Source of the DNA: Paragonimus westermani
Taxonomy: Eukaryota > Platyhelminthes > Trematoda > Plagiorchiida > Troglotrematidae
NCBI GenBank assembly: GCA_008508345.1
Contig: QNGE01001332.1
Span: 1 to 64,000 of the forward strand
Direction: 5' to 3'
DNA: 64,000 bases
Translations under genes and position numbers: made by a program
Notes under the pieces: generated by a model
Database searches by the model: none
What the model was told of the DNA's origin: nothing
Seen by the model: only the letters and a program-made list of their open reading frames with translations
Shown here: positions 12,345 through 24,140 of the stretch, piece after piece
Numbering within the stretch: position 1 is the first letter of the stretch
How the letters are laid out: each line of letters opens with the position of its first letter

Positions 12345-13125
12345 AACGACTTGCGTGAGCTTATGAAGAAGCGAATTTCGGTTTCTAATAACCTGTATGG
12401 TCAATTCATCACCCGATCAGTTCAGGACCGCGTCAACGAAGATGAGATCCCACACTTCCGCAAGGATTCTCAACGAATGTCACGTGAATCAGTGGTCGCT
12501 AGAATAGTAGATAAGCCACACCTATGTGCAGTATGTAGTGATGATCATGACTTACCGACGTGCCAACGACTAGAAAGTACGTCATTACAGGAACGACGTG
12601 TGATTCTAAGGAATTGTGGACGATGCCTTATTTTTCTGTTATCACATACACATCTGAGTGTTGCAGGGGCCATGGATGGTGTCCACAGCTTCATGTACAC
12701 GAACAAGGCGCCTTCGGGTTTCGAACTTGAGGAGTGAGTCACGATAAGGAGTCACCTCTGCGTGATAGAGGAGTTCGTCCTGGCTTCGTACCTGCCAGAT
12801 TAATTGGGGCAGTCAAGAGAGTTGAGGCATACGCCCTTCTAAACAACGGATCGGATAACACACCCATATTTGAGTCTTCAGCCGAGTAATTAAGACTGCC
12901 AGCACGCAAGCGAACGCCCAGTATTCGTACGTTGAACAAGACGGATACTATCGAATGTGAAGAGCTGAGTTTGGGAATTGATTCTTCGGATGATGGAAGC
13001 AGGATCAGGGTCGATAAGGCCTTTATTATCAAGAGTATTCAGGTTGGACGGGGAGAAGCTACATCCGAGAATGACGTTCAGCGTTGGCCTCAATTATCCA
13101 CCAACTCGTTGTGGGGACATTAGGT
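12345..13125 (+). pseudogene. BEL/Pao retrotransposon, end of gag and protease region
   Basis: 12351-12737 encodes KRISVSNNLYGQFI and then HLCAVCSDDHDLPTCQRLES, the C-terminal gag region with a CXXC-H-C knuckle. From about 12800 the protease region follows: AYALLNNGSDNT in place of the expected AVLDSGSDTTL, so the catalytic Asp is lost, then TLNKTDTIECEELSLGI and DDGSRIRVDKAFI. The minus-strand copy at 29196-28169 carries the same two blocks and supports the assignment. Frame changes near 12740 and 12890 break it. Confidence 0.8.
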
Positions 13126-13429
13126 CTGGTCACTGATGAACTACAATATGCCAGAGGCACATTTGATAGTAGATAAGCCGGAGGGGGACAGTTGTCAGCC
13201 ATACGCTATGAAAATCATTTTAGGTCGAACCTTGCGAGACCCCATTTAACTCTCAACAAACGGCAAATCGGAACTTCATTGCTTAAAAGGCGCTGACTCA
13301 CATTAGTCACTGTTTTCATATTTGTTGTGTTGTAATTAACCCGATGAGCAAACACAGAAAACAAGTCTTGTTCGCCACTCTGTCGTTCTCATGACTTCAA
13401 CGGGTATTTTTGACCAAAATAGAAGGATT

Positions 13430-14540
13430 AGCTCAGCGCATGTTCGACCTGGAGTTTGTCGAGCGTGGATTGTCTGATAAGGTGGTTAGCTCATGTGATG
13501 CCCAACGAGCTGAGCTTATTGTATAGTCAACTGCTACGTCCAAGGATTGTCTGTATGAGGTTGACTTGCCTTGGTGGTCTGACATTGTAAGTCTTCCGGA
13601 TAACCGATGGATGACTCAGGAGCGTCTGAATTTACTCGGTATGGAACTCCCCTACGGCACTGAATTGGTACTCAAATACAACGAGATTATTATTGCATAT
13701 TTGACCAAAGGTTGTAAATCAGAATTTGGCATCAATGAGGATAAGACTGCCTGACGGTGGTACCTACCCCTCCACCTAGCAACGAACCCGGATAAACCTG
13801 GGAAATTGTGGATAGAATTCGATTGCGCGGCGAACTACGAAGACATATTTTGAACGTAGTCTTGCAACAAAGGCCATTCCTGACTAACAGCCTGGTGGAT
13901 GTGCTGTTACGGTTCCGAAAGGGTTTAGTAGCCTTGTACTCAAACACAGGGAAAAGGATTTTGCAGGTCAAGGTCTCTGGAAGAGACCGGTGGACACCGA
14001 GCTTCCTGTGGTGGCGTAATGGACGAATGTTTGGTTCGCCAGACACGCATGAGATTATAGTTCATTCTTTCCGGTATGTTTCTTCAATCTTCTGCGCGTC
14101 ATATGTACGAAGAATGACTGCAATCGATGATGGGCATCGATTTGGCAACCCACGCAATCAAATTGTACATGGGAACTTTTACGCTGACGACTGCCTTTTA
14201 TCAGTAGACATACTTGGGGATGTCACGTCGGCAGCGCCTGATCTACGCAAAATGCAGTTTTCTGGTGAATTTAAACCGGTAAGCTGTACGTCTAACATGG
14301 AAGAGGTGATGTTAAGTATATTGCCGAACGAAGGGACGTGCGTGTCAAAGACGCTGGACTCGGGTGGTTACAAGCACCAGAAGGCTGTTGGGGTCCGGTG
14401 GCACGTATCGAGGAACGGGTTCAGGTTTCGCGTGTCTTCACCAGAGAAGCTACTCACCCGAAGGGGCTTGTTGGCTTGTACCGTATCGGTGTGCGACCAA
14501 ATTGAGTTAATTAATCCGTTCGTTCTCTGCGGTTGAAAGC
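13430..14540 (+). pseudogene. BEL/Pao pol: connecting region and reverse transcriptase
   Basis: It starts with FDLEFVERGLSDKVV and continues LYEVDLPWWSDIVSLPDNR, both shared with the minus-strand copy at 28018-27515. After a frame change the reverse transcriptase runs 13808-14536: KLWIEFDC near 13790, then VVLQQRPFLTNSLVDVLLRF, then IVHGNFYADDCLLSVD, where YADD carries the catalytic aspartates. The end reads RRGLLACTVSVCDQIELINP, normal for BEL/Pao after the RT. Stops and frame changes before 13808 and the many mutated residues make it inactive. The 242-codon frame at 13808-14536 should not be annotated as a host gene. Confidence 0.85.
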
Positions 14541-14749
14541 TGTTTCAGTGCCTATGTCGCGCGAGCATCATATTAAATACAACCTCAGACGAAAGGTGCC
14601 AGGGTGAGTGGGAATGGTACCCACGGGAAGTAGAGGCGGCAGGCTTTGTCGTTGAACCGTGCTTATGAGACCCCATGGGAAAACGCCAACACGCTCGGAG
14701 TTACCCATTTTTTCTGGTGTCTTCAGAACAGGTTATGAAGCCATCGGCT

Positions 14750-15190
14750 ATCTTTGAGACGCCTTGAAAGATGATAGCACCATTTGCCGCCTCTTGATGG
14801 GAAAATCCCTGGTTGCACCTCTCAAGCTCCTGTCTATCCCAAGGTTGGAACCTACAGCAGCGGTATTGGCCGCCAAACTTATGAGATTCATAATAGTCGT
14901 ATTCAAGCTAACCCACGACAACATCACACTTTGGACAGAGTCTGTCAATGTGATAAATTGCTTGGGAAACATCTGCTGTCGCTTTGTCACATTTGTAGTC
15001 AATCGCTTTCAACTAATTCGTGACTATAACCGAGACTGTCAATGGCGATACATTCCGCGAGAGTTGAACCCGGTGGAACTAGCCCCACGAGGAAAATGCG
15101 ATGCTTGTTCTCAAGAAATACACACGTGGCTGAATGGTCTGGCCTTTCTATGGGGACTTGAAAATCCCTGGCCACACAGCCAGCGTTGAT
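14750..15190 (+). pseudogene. BEL/Pao pol: post-RT (Peptidase_A17/RNase H-type) region
   Basis: The open frame 14764-15189 reads LLSIPRLEPTAAVLAAKL, then THDNITLWTESVNVINCLGN, then WRYIPRELNPVELAPRG. The last block is the PRE(L)NPAD(LASRG)-type signature found after the reverse transcriptase in BEL/Pao polyproteins, and the first is the PRLEL-AA block of the RNase H-like region. The expected catalytic D-S pairs are partly altered. It is collinear with the preceding RT block, so both belong to one element. Confidence 0.8.
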
Positions 15191-15299
15191 GGCTTGCAAT
15201 GGTATGGGGAGCTTCTTCACGTTACTCACACTGGTACACCCTACTACACATGATGTTCTGATCAATAGGTTTCAGGTATTTCATCTGCATGGAGACTGT

Positions 15300-15795
15300 T
15301 CGAGAGTGTTCCATTATGCTGAGTCCCTTGTGTAGGTTAGCGGCGGATATAGCGTATGAATCCAACGTCCGACTAGGGCAGCGGACTAACTTTAATATAG
15401 AGGACACCCAAAGATTCGACAGGATACATTGGCTAGAATAAAGCCTGCGGCCCCAAACGGGGTTCGGTGTCCCTGTGGAATGGTTTCTATCGGGCTATCT
15501 CGTGCTACTCGAATGGTTAGTCCGCCATCCTGTGGGGCTGTTACGGATATGGTTAACAGATATTATCATGAGATCAAAGGCCACACGGAAGCTAGGCACC
15601 TGCTGCCGTCCACCCGGGAGAGGTATCATATTGTTAATGGTGTGAATGGTGTGCGCCGCGTTCTGCTAGAATGTGCAATTTTCGAAATACCGTTATCAAA
15701 GCCTTACCAACAACTAATGATCCTGCTTTCTGTTAATCGCACAATACCCGGTGGGACCCAGTTGGCAATATGTGGCGTGAAATATTTCTGACATC
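15300..15795 (+). pseudogene. BEL/Pao pol: start of integrase (zinc-binding part)
   Basis: 15429-15791 includes HEIKGHTEARHLLPSTRERY, then IVNGVNGVRRVLLECAIF, and then LSKPYQQLM. This is the H-H-C-C region of BEL/Pao integrases; the second cysteine of the C-X2-C pair is not evident. The catalytic DDE core that should follow is not recognisable in 15.8-16.8 kb, where an unrelated repeat begins near 15890. Confidence 0.75.
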
Positions 15796-15889
15796 TGAAG
15801 GTTCGGAGTGAGAGGATCATTTGTAAAAGACACGGCTGTCTCTCCACTTGTTTAAAGACAAGAGATATACTGTGATACTCAAGATTGGG

Positions 15890-16225
15890 GACTTCCAATA
15901 GTCTTAGGAATCGTACGCGAATTGAAACCTCCCAAGCAAGTAGTAAGGAGAACACCTGGTACTGGTAGCAGTAAGCAATTCTTATTTATGAATTGAGAAG
16001 CCGAATTTATGGATGTACAACATTATTAAAGAAATTACAGCCTGTCATTGACTGATCTCGTTAGCACATGCAACATCATAAACTGTATGTTAATTAGTGG
16101 AACACGGAACAGATGAATTGGCGAATAACGGGAGGCACAACACTGAGACCGCCTGTCCGATCCTGATGTTGTATCTTCAACGCGATATTTGGATTGACCG
16201 TTTGTCAGATCTTCTGTTGTGTCGG
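15890..16225 (+). repeat. Dispersed repeat, paired with 41875-42205
   Basis: Shares an alignable stretch in the same orientation with 41875-42205, including CAAGCAAGTAGTAAGGA against CGAGCAAGTAGTAAGGA, TTATGGATGT against TTATAGATGT, and TCCTGATGT-GTAT. Similarity is moderate. The element type is unknown. It interrupts the expected integrase core of the BEL/Pao element. Confidence 0.55.
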
Positions 16226-16839
16226 GGCTTGGATAATCGGTGAATCGAGAGTTGCACCACATATACGTAGGAAGTAGCACGGTCATTGTCAGCGGACTCC
16301 TTTCGGATGGCTTCACTGAAGTCCACTGGCCGTCTGTGTGTGTCGGAGTTAACGCACAAGGATAACAGATCAAACTTTGTGGTCCGTGGTATCGATTGGC
16401 ACTTTAATCTTTTCGTTGATGGCCATTGAAGTGGAACATAGGAGTGCATGATTCGCACAGTTCGACGGGTCATGCGGGCTGTCGTAAGGCAACAAGTGCT
16501 GTCGGAATAGGCTCTCTACAACTATCCGACTGAGGTCGAGAGAATTCCGAACGACAAGCCTCTGGCTCCAGTCTACAGAAACCAGACCCGAACCTGCCGT
16601 ACACTCACATCACAATCACGTCCGCGAGGTGTACTTGAGAAAATATAGTAGCATTATCAAGGGAGAAACAAGATCTGCATCCCTCCTTGAAGGAGAACGG
16701 GGTAGTGGCGTCGCCACCGAGTAAAACTCAGGTGCAAAATAGTCACTGCAGGGTACACACCCAATCGGCAACTACATGGGTTTTGGGAAACTACATTGGT
16801 CTTGGGTACCTTTGCCAAGTTGGCTGCTTGCGTTGAACG
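16226..16839. other. No gene recognised
   Basis: Minus-strand frames ending at 16035 and 16177 have no recognisable motif. The stretch may be decayed integrase of the BEL/Pao element or foreign sequence. Confidence 0.4.
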
Positions 16840-17470
16840 TTTGACGATTGTTATGTTTCTTATAGAAAGTAAGTGACCACCTACTTGTCTTTATTTATTC
16901 CCCTCTCGTTGGCTCTTCCTCCGACTGTGTTGGAATTCTTCTCAGTAGTGATTACGAGCCTTTCCGCTAAGACCGACAAGACCATTCAAGCTATGCGTGC
17001 GACAAATCTTTTCTCCGAAGAATGCTAATCTTGATGTATTAGTAAATCTTGATATCATTTACTTGTGGAAACCTGTTCTCGCGTAGTTTCCCCCCCAATT
17101 CCCAGTGCTGTCCCTTTGTTTATATTTACATCAGTTCCGTTCGCGCTCGATCGCCCCGTCGTTGCACAACCGTTGCATTTAATCATATTCATATGGACCT
17201 TTGGTTTTGGAACTTGTATAATTGGTGGATTCAAAACCGAGGTTTCTCGTTATCTTCCCCTACTTAGTTTTTCATAAATTTCGCGTATATCACCACTCCA
17301 ATAATAGGAAACTCGCCAATACTGCCTTCTCCTCTTGTGTATCCGAATCGGTTGCTGGCGGGTTCAGAATTTATAGACACTTGTTGCTTACAGATGCGAC
17401 TATCCTGAATCCAGCCTATCAATATACTTTGCGAGTGGACTAAACGTTGTTCGTAAAACCATTAGACGCC
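16840..17470 (+). repeat. BEL/Pao LTR-like block
   Basis: Aligns over about 600 bp with the reverse complement of 30165-30800. Shared phrases include TTGGAATTCTT, GATTACGAGCCT, GTTTCAGAATTTATAGAC-type sequence and CAGATGCGACTATCCTG. The minus-strand counterpart stands exactly where a 5' LTR should be, before the gag of the second BEL/Pao copy, so this block is probably the 3' LTR of the + copy at 12.3-15.8 kb. Terminal dinucleotides are not clear. Confidence 0.65.
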
Positions 17471-18149
17471 CTGGATTATGAGCAGTTTCCAGCTGGTTTA
17501 CATCTTGGACACCGTGCTGGCTAATTGCACAACTGCCGATACAAGTGTACACGCAACGTGCAGCTGTTTTGGTGATAGTAACAAGCACTTTAAGGCTTCA
17601 ATATGGTCTGTTTTTGTTCTCCGGATGTTTAATTATGTGTGCCGTTCACCGCGAACTATCGGTTATTCCGAAACGTCTAATTTGGTTCGCTCAAAATGAC
17701 TTGAATCTCTACACTCAATCGCACTTTTGCACTCTACTTAGACCCGATGAGGATGAACCGTGTTATTACCGGATTGTTTGAAAACCACGCCGGTCTGCTT
17801 CCTGTGGTGCATTTCGAATGATTTGATGAAACTTGCCGGTTGATTTCCTCGTTTTTCCCGGAATCGATATTTGTCATTCTTATTTTACATTTTTTGTTTT
17901 CTTGTTTGTCATAATACTTTACCTAAACAGCACGAGTAAATATCTTTTAATGACTGTTATCGTGTTTGCTGTGTTATTTCCAGCATACGCAATTGTCCTT
18001 CAGAGGTATTGAGCTTGAGGAACGCTCCACATTAAAAACGGTATTTTTGTCGAAAATCGTGGTTTTTAAATAGTTTTCGGTATATTAAAATTTAAATTTC
18101 AGACAGCTTACCGTGGATGAAAACCGTGAAAAGTTGGTCAAGTCTGTCG
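17471..18149. other. T-rich stretch, no gene recognised
   Basis: Contains overlapping short plus-strand frames without motifs and a T-rich block around 17850-18080. No repeat partner was identified with confidence. Confidence 0.45.
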
Positions 18150-18960
18150 CTCACACTAGTTTTTGCGGGCTGTTCGATGACGGAAAAGCGGCTTCTTGGC
18201 AGTCTCATCACAGGAACGCGAACTCACAAGTGCTTCGCTCCTTAGAATTGTAAGACGAAGGTTGTTGCATACGAATAGCACTTGGTTGTGTCGGCTGCAA
18301 GTAATTCGCCAATTTATTGGCGCATTATTAGGTGTTGACGGCAGCTTTGTTTGAGAATTGAAGGAATTCAGCTGGAAGGCTAAGAGGACGAACATGAACC
18401 AACGACACTGGGGTTGTGGTTTCATCTTTTGACGGAATAGAAAATATCACGTAGAAATAGCTGTGTAGCCTCCGCCGAACTCTTCTGTTCCTGAGCACAC
18501 AGTGAAGCTCCGAGCGGGCGCAGGAGATGCTGCACAAACTCCTCCGCTTTTGATGGATATACTGTGGTGCGTGCTGTATCCACATCTCACAGCATGGCCA
18601 GTTGCGAACGTAGCGCTTATTTCAATTATGCACCGCGGAAGATCGCTATCGTTGATGAATAATACAGACTTGCAATCCACTGCTTGATAAAAGCGCTTAC
18701 GACAGATACTGTTAACGGGCATGGCAACGGCATGACCTTTGGCCAGTGGGTGAACACGTATGAAGATGAATGTGGCCGGAGAGGATGAAGGTGGCACGAA
18801 AGTGTCCGAGTGGACATGTTCCACGCGGTCGTCGGGAGTCGGAAAAGTTCCAAGCACGATTCTCATGTGTCGGCTGACGCCGTTCAGTTTCCTCCGCTCA
18901 CGGCACGGGGTGTAATCGATTTCAACCGTCCGTTTCATTTGACTCACGCCCGGCCACATT
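18150..18960 (-). pseudogene. Ty3/gypsy integrase and C-terminal remnant
   Basis: Read on the minus strand from 18959: LGTFPTPDDRVEHVHSD, then HPLAKGHAVAMPV, and in another frame SAFIKQWIAS. These correspond to the integrase core start (…FPTPDARFSHVHVDLVG-type), the RW-EAIPLP block and the F-WI-FG block. Lower down come RPLSLPAEFLQF and, at the end, SRSCDETAKKPLF, which match the …LRLPGEFF and VRCDAVKKPL-type blocks after the integrase of many fluke gypsy elements. Frames change at least twice. The 170-codon frame at 18959-18447 is therefore transposon debris rather than a gene. Confidence 0.7.
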
Positions 18961-20599
18961 TAACGGTTGCTGCCTGTCTATCGTATCTAACCCATTGTCA
19001 TTAGTTCACCGGCTCACGTGGTCTAATGCGGCTCAGTCAACCTATGAATCACGCTAACAGCCCTATTTCGCATTAGATCATTTCATTCCCACAGCCTTTA
19101 CATACGTAAAACATTTGTTAACCTGCACTGATCTACCTTCGGAGTTCTGTATTGCATCGCTCGGTAAAAGTCAAAGTTTTTAACTTCGGTTTCGCCACTG
19201 CACGTGACCATATTACCACAAAACAATGCTTGGATTAACAACCTTTAACCTCCGATGTTGAAAGAGCCAAAGAGAAGGAGACGAACAGCTTGCATTCCTC
19301 TAATTGAGATAAAAGCGTCACTACATAATTATCGGTGAACTAACGAAATGAACCCCTCCATGATGTGTTTCGGGACGCTATGCGGATTTGTGGGAACAAA
19401 ACAGGTTTTTGTTGCGATGCCGCGTGTGAGTGATTTCTTTCTCGATTTGGTAAATATGGTGCTCAGGTATTTCGAATCCGTGCAACACAACATTGACTAA
19501 ACCAGTTGTAATTTGGTAAGCAGTTGGTGGACACTGCCAGGCCGTCCAAGAAGAAGTCAGACGCTGATCAGCCATTTCGCCCCGAGTGACTAGACATAAC
19601 TGTGAGAGTTGAAAACAGAAACAGTGTAGGTTGGTTACCCGGGGGATGTTTCCGATCGCAGTAGAAAGTTGGGAGTTAACCGTGGCCTGCTGTACCATGT
19701 GGTCAAGCTTTTTAGCGAGTGATATCTTGATCCGCGCGACTTAGTCGCAGCAGATGACTTCAAAGATTACGGGGCGACGGACCGTGAAATCCTGGAAAAA
19801 CCCATCATTCATCGGCGTCAGGGCCCAGAGCCTTGAGGGGGGTTAGCTTTTGTGGTAGAACCGCCCATGTGAAGTAAAGGATCAGCTCTGGTTGGTCAGT
19901 AAGTGTTTCGTCATCGAGTTGGTGCATGTGCCGAAGATGGTAATGGTTACCAATAGAAGGATGTTTTTGGGGATTTTGTCGGAGCTGCTCATATGTTTTG
20001 TTTGATACCTCGCCATTCCTTCTTGCCGAATGATAAATTTCGGAGTAGGAATTTTTTCACCCACTTATTCTTATGTACTTTACTCTAATATTCCGTTACA
20101 CGCGAACTTTATGCTTCATTTGCATTATTCGTCCCTGCTGTAGGTATCAAATTATTTAAGGAGTCTCAGCAAGTCATTCGAGAATGGGAAATTTGTACAT
20201 GCAAACGGGTTTTGAAGGTTGTCGGGATAAACGCATGGGGGTACTAGTGCATCGCACGCATTTCGTTCAGGCACAAGATCAACTAGTGAGCGCCAGATAT
20301 GTGATAGATGCAGTACCCGTGCATTAAATAAAAGCCTCGCAAGCGTTTTACGACGTGTATAGAATGTTGGGCTAACGCACCTCTAGTATCCCAGTTTTCA
20401 AGAGGCGTGCTATTAATGGCGATTCTCCGTCGTCAAAGAGAAAACCACCTTGGCTATTCACCCTTTTACTTAGGGGCAAAATCACGAGATAAATCATTGT
20501 CTCATCGTGGATGAAGTAAGAGTCTTACCATTTTTTAAGGCGTAACACCCACGAATATTGAGCTAGAGCAAAGCGCTGTCGATGTTCACAGCAAACAAA
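18961..20599. other. No gene recognised
   Basis: The longest frame is on the minus strand (19698-19378, 106 codons). It has no recognisable family and no flanking splice structure. It could be a decayed gag, but I see no diagnostic motif. Confidence 0.45.
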
Positions 20600-21720
20600 T
20601 GAAAGCCGTGGATAGTTGCGATAGTGGTCATCAACGAAAACCTCTTTTGTAAAGTGTTTGCTTACAGTGATGGTGTAGAAAATCTTCTTCAAATATTTGG
20701 CCATGTAAAAACTAATGACAAATTGCTCGTCATTGAGCAAGACGTTGGTAGATATGGAAACTTACATTTCGCGCGAAGGCAGCAGATCTATCTGTTTGGA
20801 CACCGTCCTAGTGTAGTCGCTGCTGACTTCAAGTGATAAACAAACCGCCATAAGTACGCCTGTTAAAAGTTATCACGTCTGGTTTTTGTTTAAAGTTGTG
20901 GCGCGTTCTTATCACTAATGGAGTCGGCCATGAACGACCAATGGAATGGTTGGCTGTATGAGCAGTAAGAAATGTGATCTCTTGCCTCCTGATGTAAGGT
21001 GAAGTGTGAGGTGGTGGCGCAGATGCAAACGGCATGAGTTGTTTTAAGGTGCGATGTAATGCGGCTCCGCTGACATGTTATAAGTGCTGTCAAGAAGCAC
21101 ATAATCTGACTAATATCTTATGATTACTAGTCTGGAAAATTCAGTTCGAAGTCTTCGGTTGATAAGTTACAAAAAAGAGTAAATGATGCTATTAGTTTCT
21201 CATGAAGGCTTAACCAGGCTTTCTAATGATTAGTCAAACTGAATCGAAATTCGTAAAACACTTACCGTGCGACCGGTTCTGCATTAAGCCTACATGGTTC
21301 GTCGTGCACAGTTCAATGTTAACTACGGAAGTTGTGCAGACAGTCGCGTGAGAACTGCAAATGACCAGCTTATTTTTAATTTGGGAAACAAGTGATAGGA
21401 ACGCATTGCAGCACTTCTTTTGAACTTTGCAGTTACAAAGTCTGTCATCAAAGACGCTATACTTTCATCAACCGTATACCGTTAGTTGCCACAACGTTGA
21501 AAATTATGTTGCTTTCAACAGTGAGGCCGCAAAAGCAGCCCTGCTCTTCAAAATCAGTAAGCGATGGTTCGCTTACAATGGACGATGGTTTCCGTGTTGT
21601 CCATGCATACGGACAAGCGCGATTGAAAATAGTGGTAAACGACTCCATATGTACCGACAACCACTATATTTGAAGATACGCCCCTTTAAGGTGCAGACTT
21701 AGACCCAAAGGATGACGGCC
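20600..21720 (+). pseudogene. MULE-like transposase remnant, copy 1
   Basis: 20624-20836 reads GRYGNLHFARRQQIYLFGH and then PSVVAAD, the block before the first catalytic Asp of Mutator-like (MULE/FAR1-type) transposases. The same block at 43304-43470 reads NRYTHMYFAQRTQIKLFRLF. After a stop the reading continues LKLWRVLITNGVGHERPMEW. A block at 21427-21702 (AALLFKISKRWFAYNGRWFP) sits where the post-catalytic W-rich region of these proteins lies. Multiple stops and frame changes disable it. Assignment to MULE rests on the shared block and its order. Confidence 0.5.
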
Positions 21721-23931
21721 GCCTTCACTGATGCCGGACCGACCGTGAAAAGTCGCAACGGATTTGTCGGAATTTCAGGGAGAACATTGTGCATTCATTA
21801 CATGTGTTGTAAAATTGTCCACCTTTGAATTTGCTAAGTGAGGAGCATAGGTACCAGTAAGTTTAACTGTGGAGTCTTCAAGTATAGGTTGTACACTTGC
21901 TGCCTGTAGGTTTTGAAAAGCATTGCGTTCCACTGTCAGACTCTAAGTTAATGCACCACAAGCGTCAGATTGCATCTCCAGCTATAATCGTAAGGCATGC
22001 ATTCTGCATTCATTATGTGTGCCAGTCCTCTTGGTAGCACAGATAACTGTACTTGCCAGTATGTTTTTCTGCACTAATGAACGCAAGGCGGAAGACCTGC
22101 GTTTACAAAGGTACAAAACCAGTTCACCCGGTAGCAAAATAAACAGTTCATAAGAATAAACACTGCCGACTAGAGTTGAATTAATTTCATAATCGGTGCA
22201 AATGAGTTTCTAAATGCCTGTCCACGATATCTTCAAGTACATTTCATTTCAGGATAAATGTTGCAACTATAGTGCCAGATCAGTGGTTATCTGTCTTTGA
22301 TGCCGTTTACACAAATTATGGAATGAAGAATTCAACAAGGTAACGTATAGTTTACGAACTTCCATTATTCATTAACCACGAACTCAGTCTACCGGTGAAA
22401 TTACAACTGCCAGTTGCCTCGTAATGGTTTTCAGTTATTGGACTGTCCCTCTCTTTGTCAACGTTGCTTATCTTTTGGAACATTAGAACAGACGTGTTTG
22501 TTAATGCTGAATTCGCGTTTCTCGCTTTATAGAACGTCTGGTCGCAAGTAACCATACATACACGATATAATTACCCATTAAGGGTTGAATGGAGTGAGGA
22601 GTTAACATCTGCGGATATATTTGGGTATTACGATCAACGAGCGTCAGAATGTTATCACGCACTTTCAAATGAGCGTGTTTTTACAGTCAGTACCGATGTA
22701 AGGATTTTTCTACTGACGGAACTCAGTACATTCGACATTACTAGACATCAAGGCGATAATTCATTTCGCGGTGCACCAAACAGCATTTTCCATGAGCAAC
22801 TAACCTGGTGTGAAATACAAAAAGGCTGTTGAGAACAGAGGCTGGATGTTTTGGGCAGCATGTACAAGTGGCCTTGTCCAGCGCCGTAAACCGGATCGAT
22901 AAGTCAGTTAATTAAGAAGTTCGGAGGCTGACCTTCTACAAACCCATAAACGAAGAGAGCGTGTGGTCTGAGTTTTGCCACACGGTCACATCAAATACAG
23001 AAAAACAATCGGACAACCTGCAATGTGCGAACTTTCTTGACGGTCTATGCACCGCATGCAGCGACAGGCCCTTGGTTTGCTCTATACATCACACTACAAG
23101 TGCACCAGTGGAGTTTCTTGGTTGCCGAAAAGCTGTTTAATTTCCGTGGTACTGATTGCCTCTGTCCTTCTCCGGATACAAGAACTCAGCGAAATCCTGG
23201 GCCTCCTCTCGTGAGTAAGCTGAAACAGTGGGCTGTGCGTTGTTGTGTGGTTCATTGCGCAGTATCCAATTAACACGTGTAGTAGTCCTTTCCAATTATT
23301 GGATCAACTTTTCACCCACCTAATCACTACACGATTGAACTGCTCCTTCAGCCCGTTCACCTCTGGATGGTACGGGGATTTTCTCAGGCGCCGAGTTTCC
23401 TTGTTCTATAACATCTGAAATAGACTCCCCTCGCACCATGGTTAACTCTCCATGACTGTCTTCAGCACCCTAAAGCCAGCCAGGACGTTGCTAATGAAGG
23501 CGTATGCAAAGGTTCCGCTTGTTTGGCTCGCTCCCCCAATCGTGCGAAGTGGTCCATTTCTACCGCGATTTCTATTAGGGAGCGGACCAGAAATGTCTCT
23601 GTCGCGTGTATGCGTGGCTTGCTGTGGTAAGAAGGATTGTATTGGCGGTCTTGTGGCTGCTCGCCGATTCTCTTGGAAGTCGAGGCACACACAGGAGAAA
23701 TCGGCCATAACTTTCTATACCGTCGCAGTCACCGGAGCACGCGCCTTTGTCTTACATGAGCACTAGTGTGTGGAGGTAGAATGATGCATTCCTTGTGACA
23801 TACTGGAATAAATGACAACTGGTCTCAGCTCGGTCTCCGTCCACGCATGGGCGACGAGTTGACCGATCCTCAGATGTAATCAGCCCCGAATATTTACTAG
23901 CTCCGTGGGCTACGGAGGCGATCCCTTGACT
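21721..23931. other. No gene recognised
   Basis: Several frames of 60-104 codons on both strands (notably 23025-23273 and 23442-23766, where both strands are open) show no family motif. The first 100 bases may be the tail of the MULE-like remnant. Confidence 0.45.
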
Positions 23932-24140
23932 TTAGCTCTTGTCGTCAGAGTTTACGCGTTTGCGTTTCTTGGGCTGTTACTGCTGATCGATCGATATCTT
24001 TTTATCGCCTCCATTTGATAGACCATATTTTCGTATTGGTGGCAAAAGTGTCTCGGGTACATAATTGTTGCTACCATTGACTTGCTTTGGCTGAGAAACA
24101 CTGTAAGGATGAAATTGTGGTAAGATCACTTGTGACGTCT
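23932..24140 (-). CDS. Candidate terminal coding exon, or remnant of one
   Basis: On the minus strand a frame reads QPKQVNGSNNYVPETLLPPI, then RKYGLSNGGDKKISIDQQ and a stop (23979-23977). Directly after that stop, in the same frame, comes QPKKRKRVNSDDKS and a second stop at 23934-23932. PKKRKRV is a classical monopartite nuclear localisation signal. Possible acceptors are the CAG at about 24091-24093 and another at about 24103. The composition looks protein-like. No homologue is recognised and no poly(A) signal is seen close downstream. It may be a single-stop-disrupted exon or a chance frame. Confidence 0.22.

Noticed and set aside
13808..14536. A 242-codon host gene on the plus strand
   Set aside because: It is the BEL/Pao reverse transcriptase (YADD block) with collinear gag, protease and integrase debris around it.
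18447..18959. A 170-codon host gene on the minus strand
   Set aside because: Its readable blocks match the start of a gypsy integrase core and continue in other frames.
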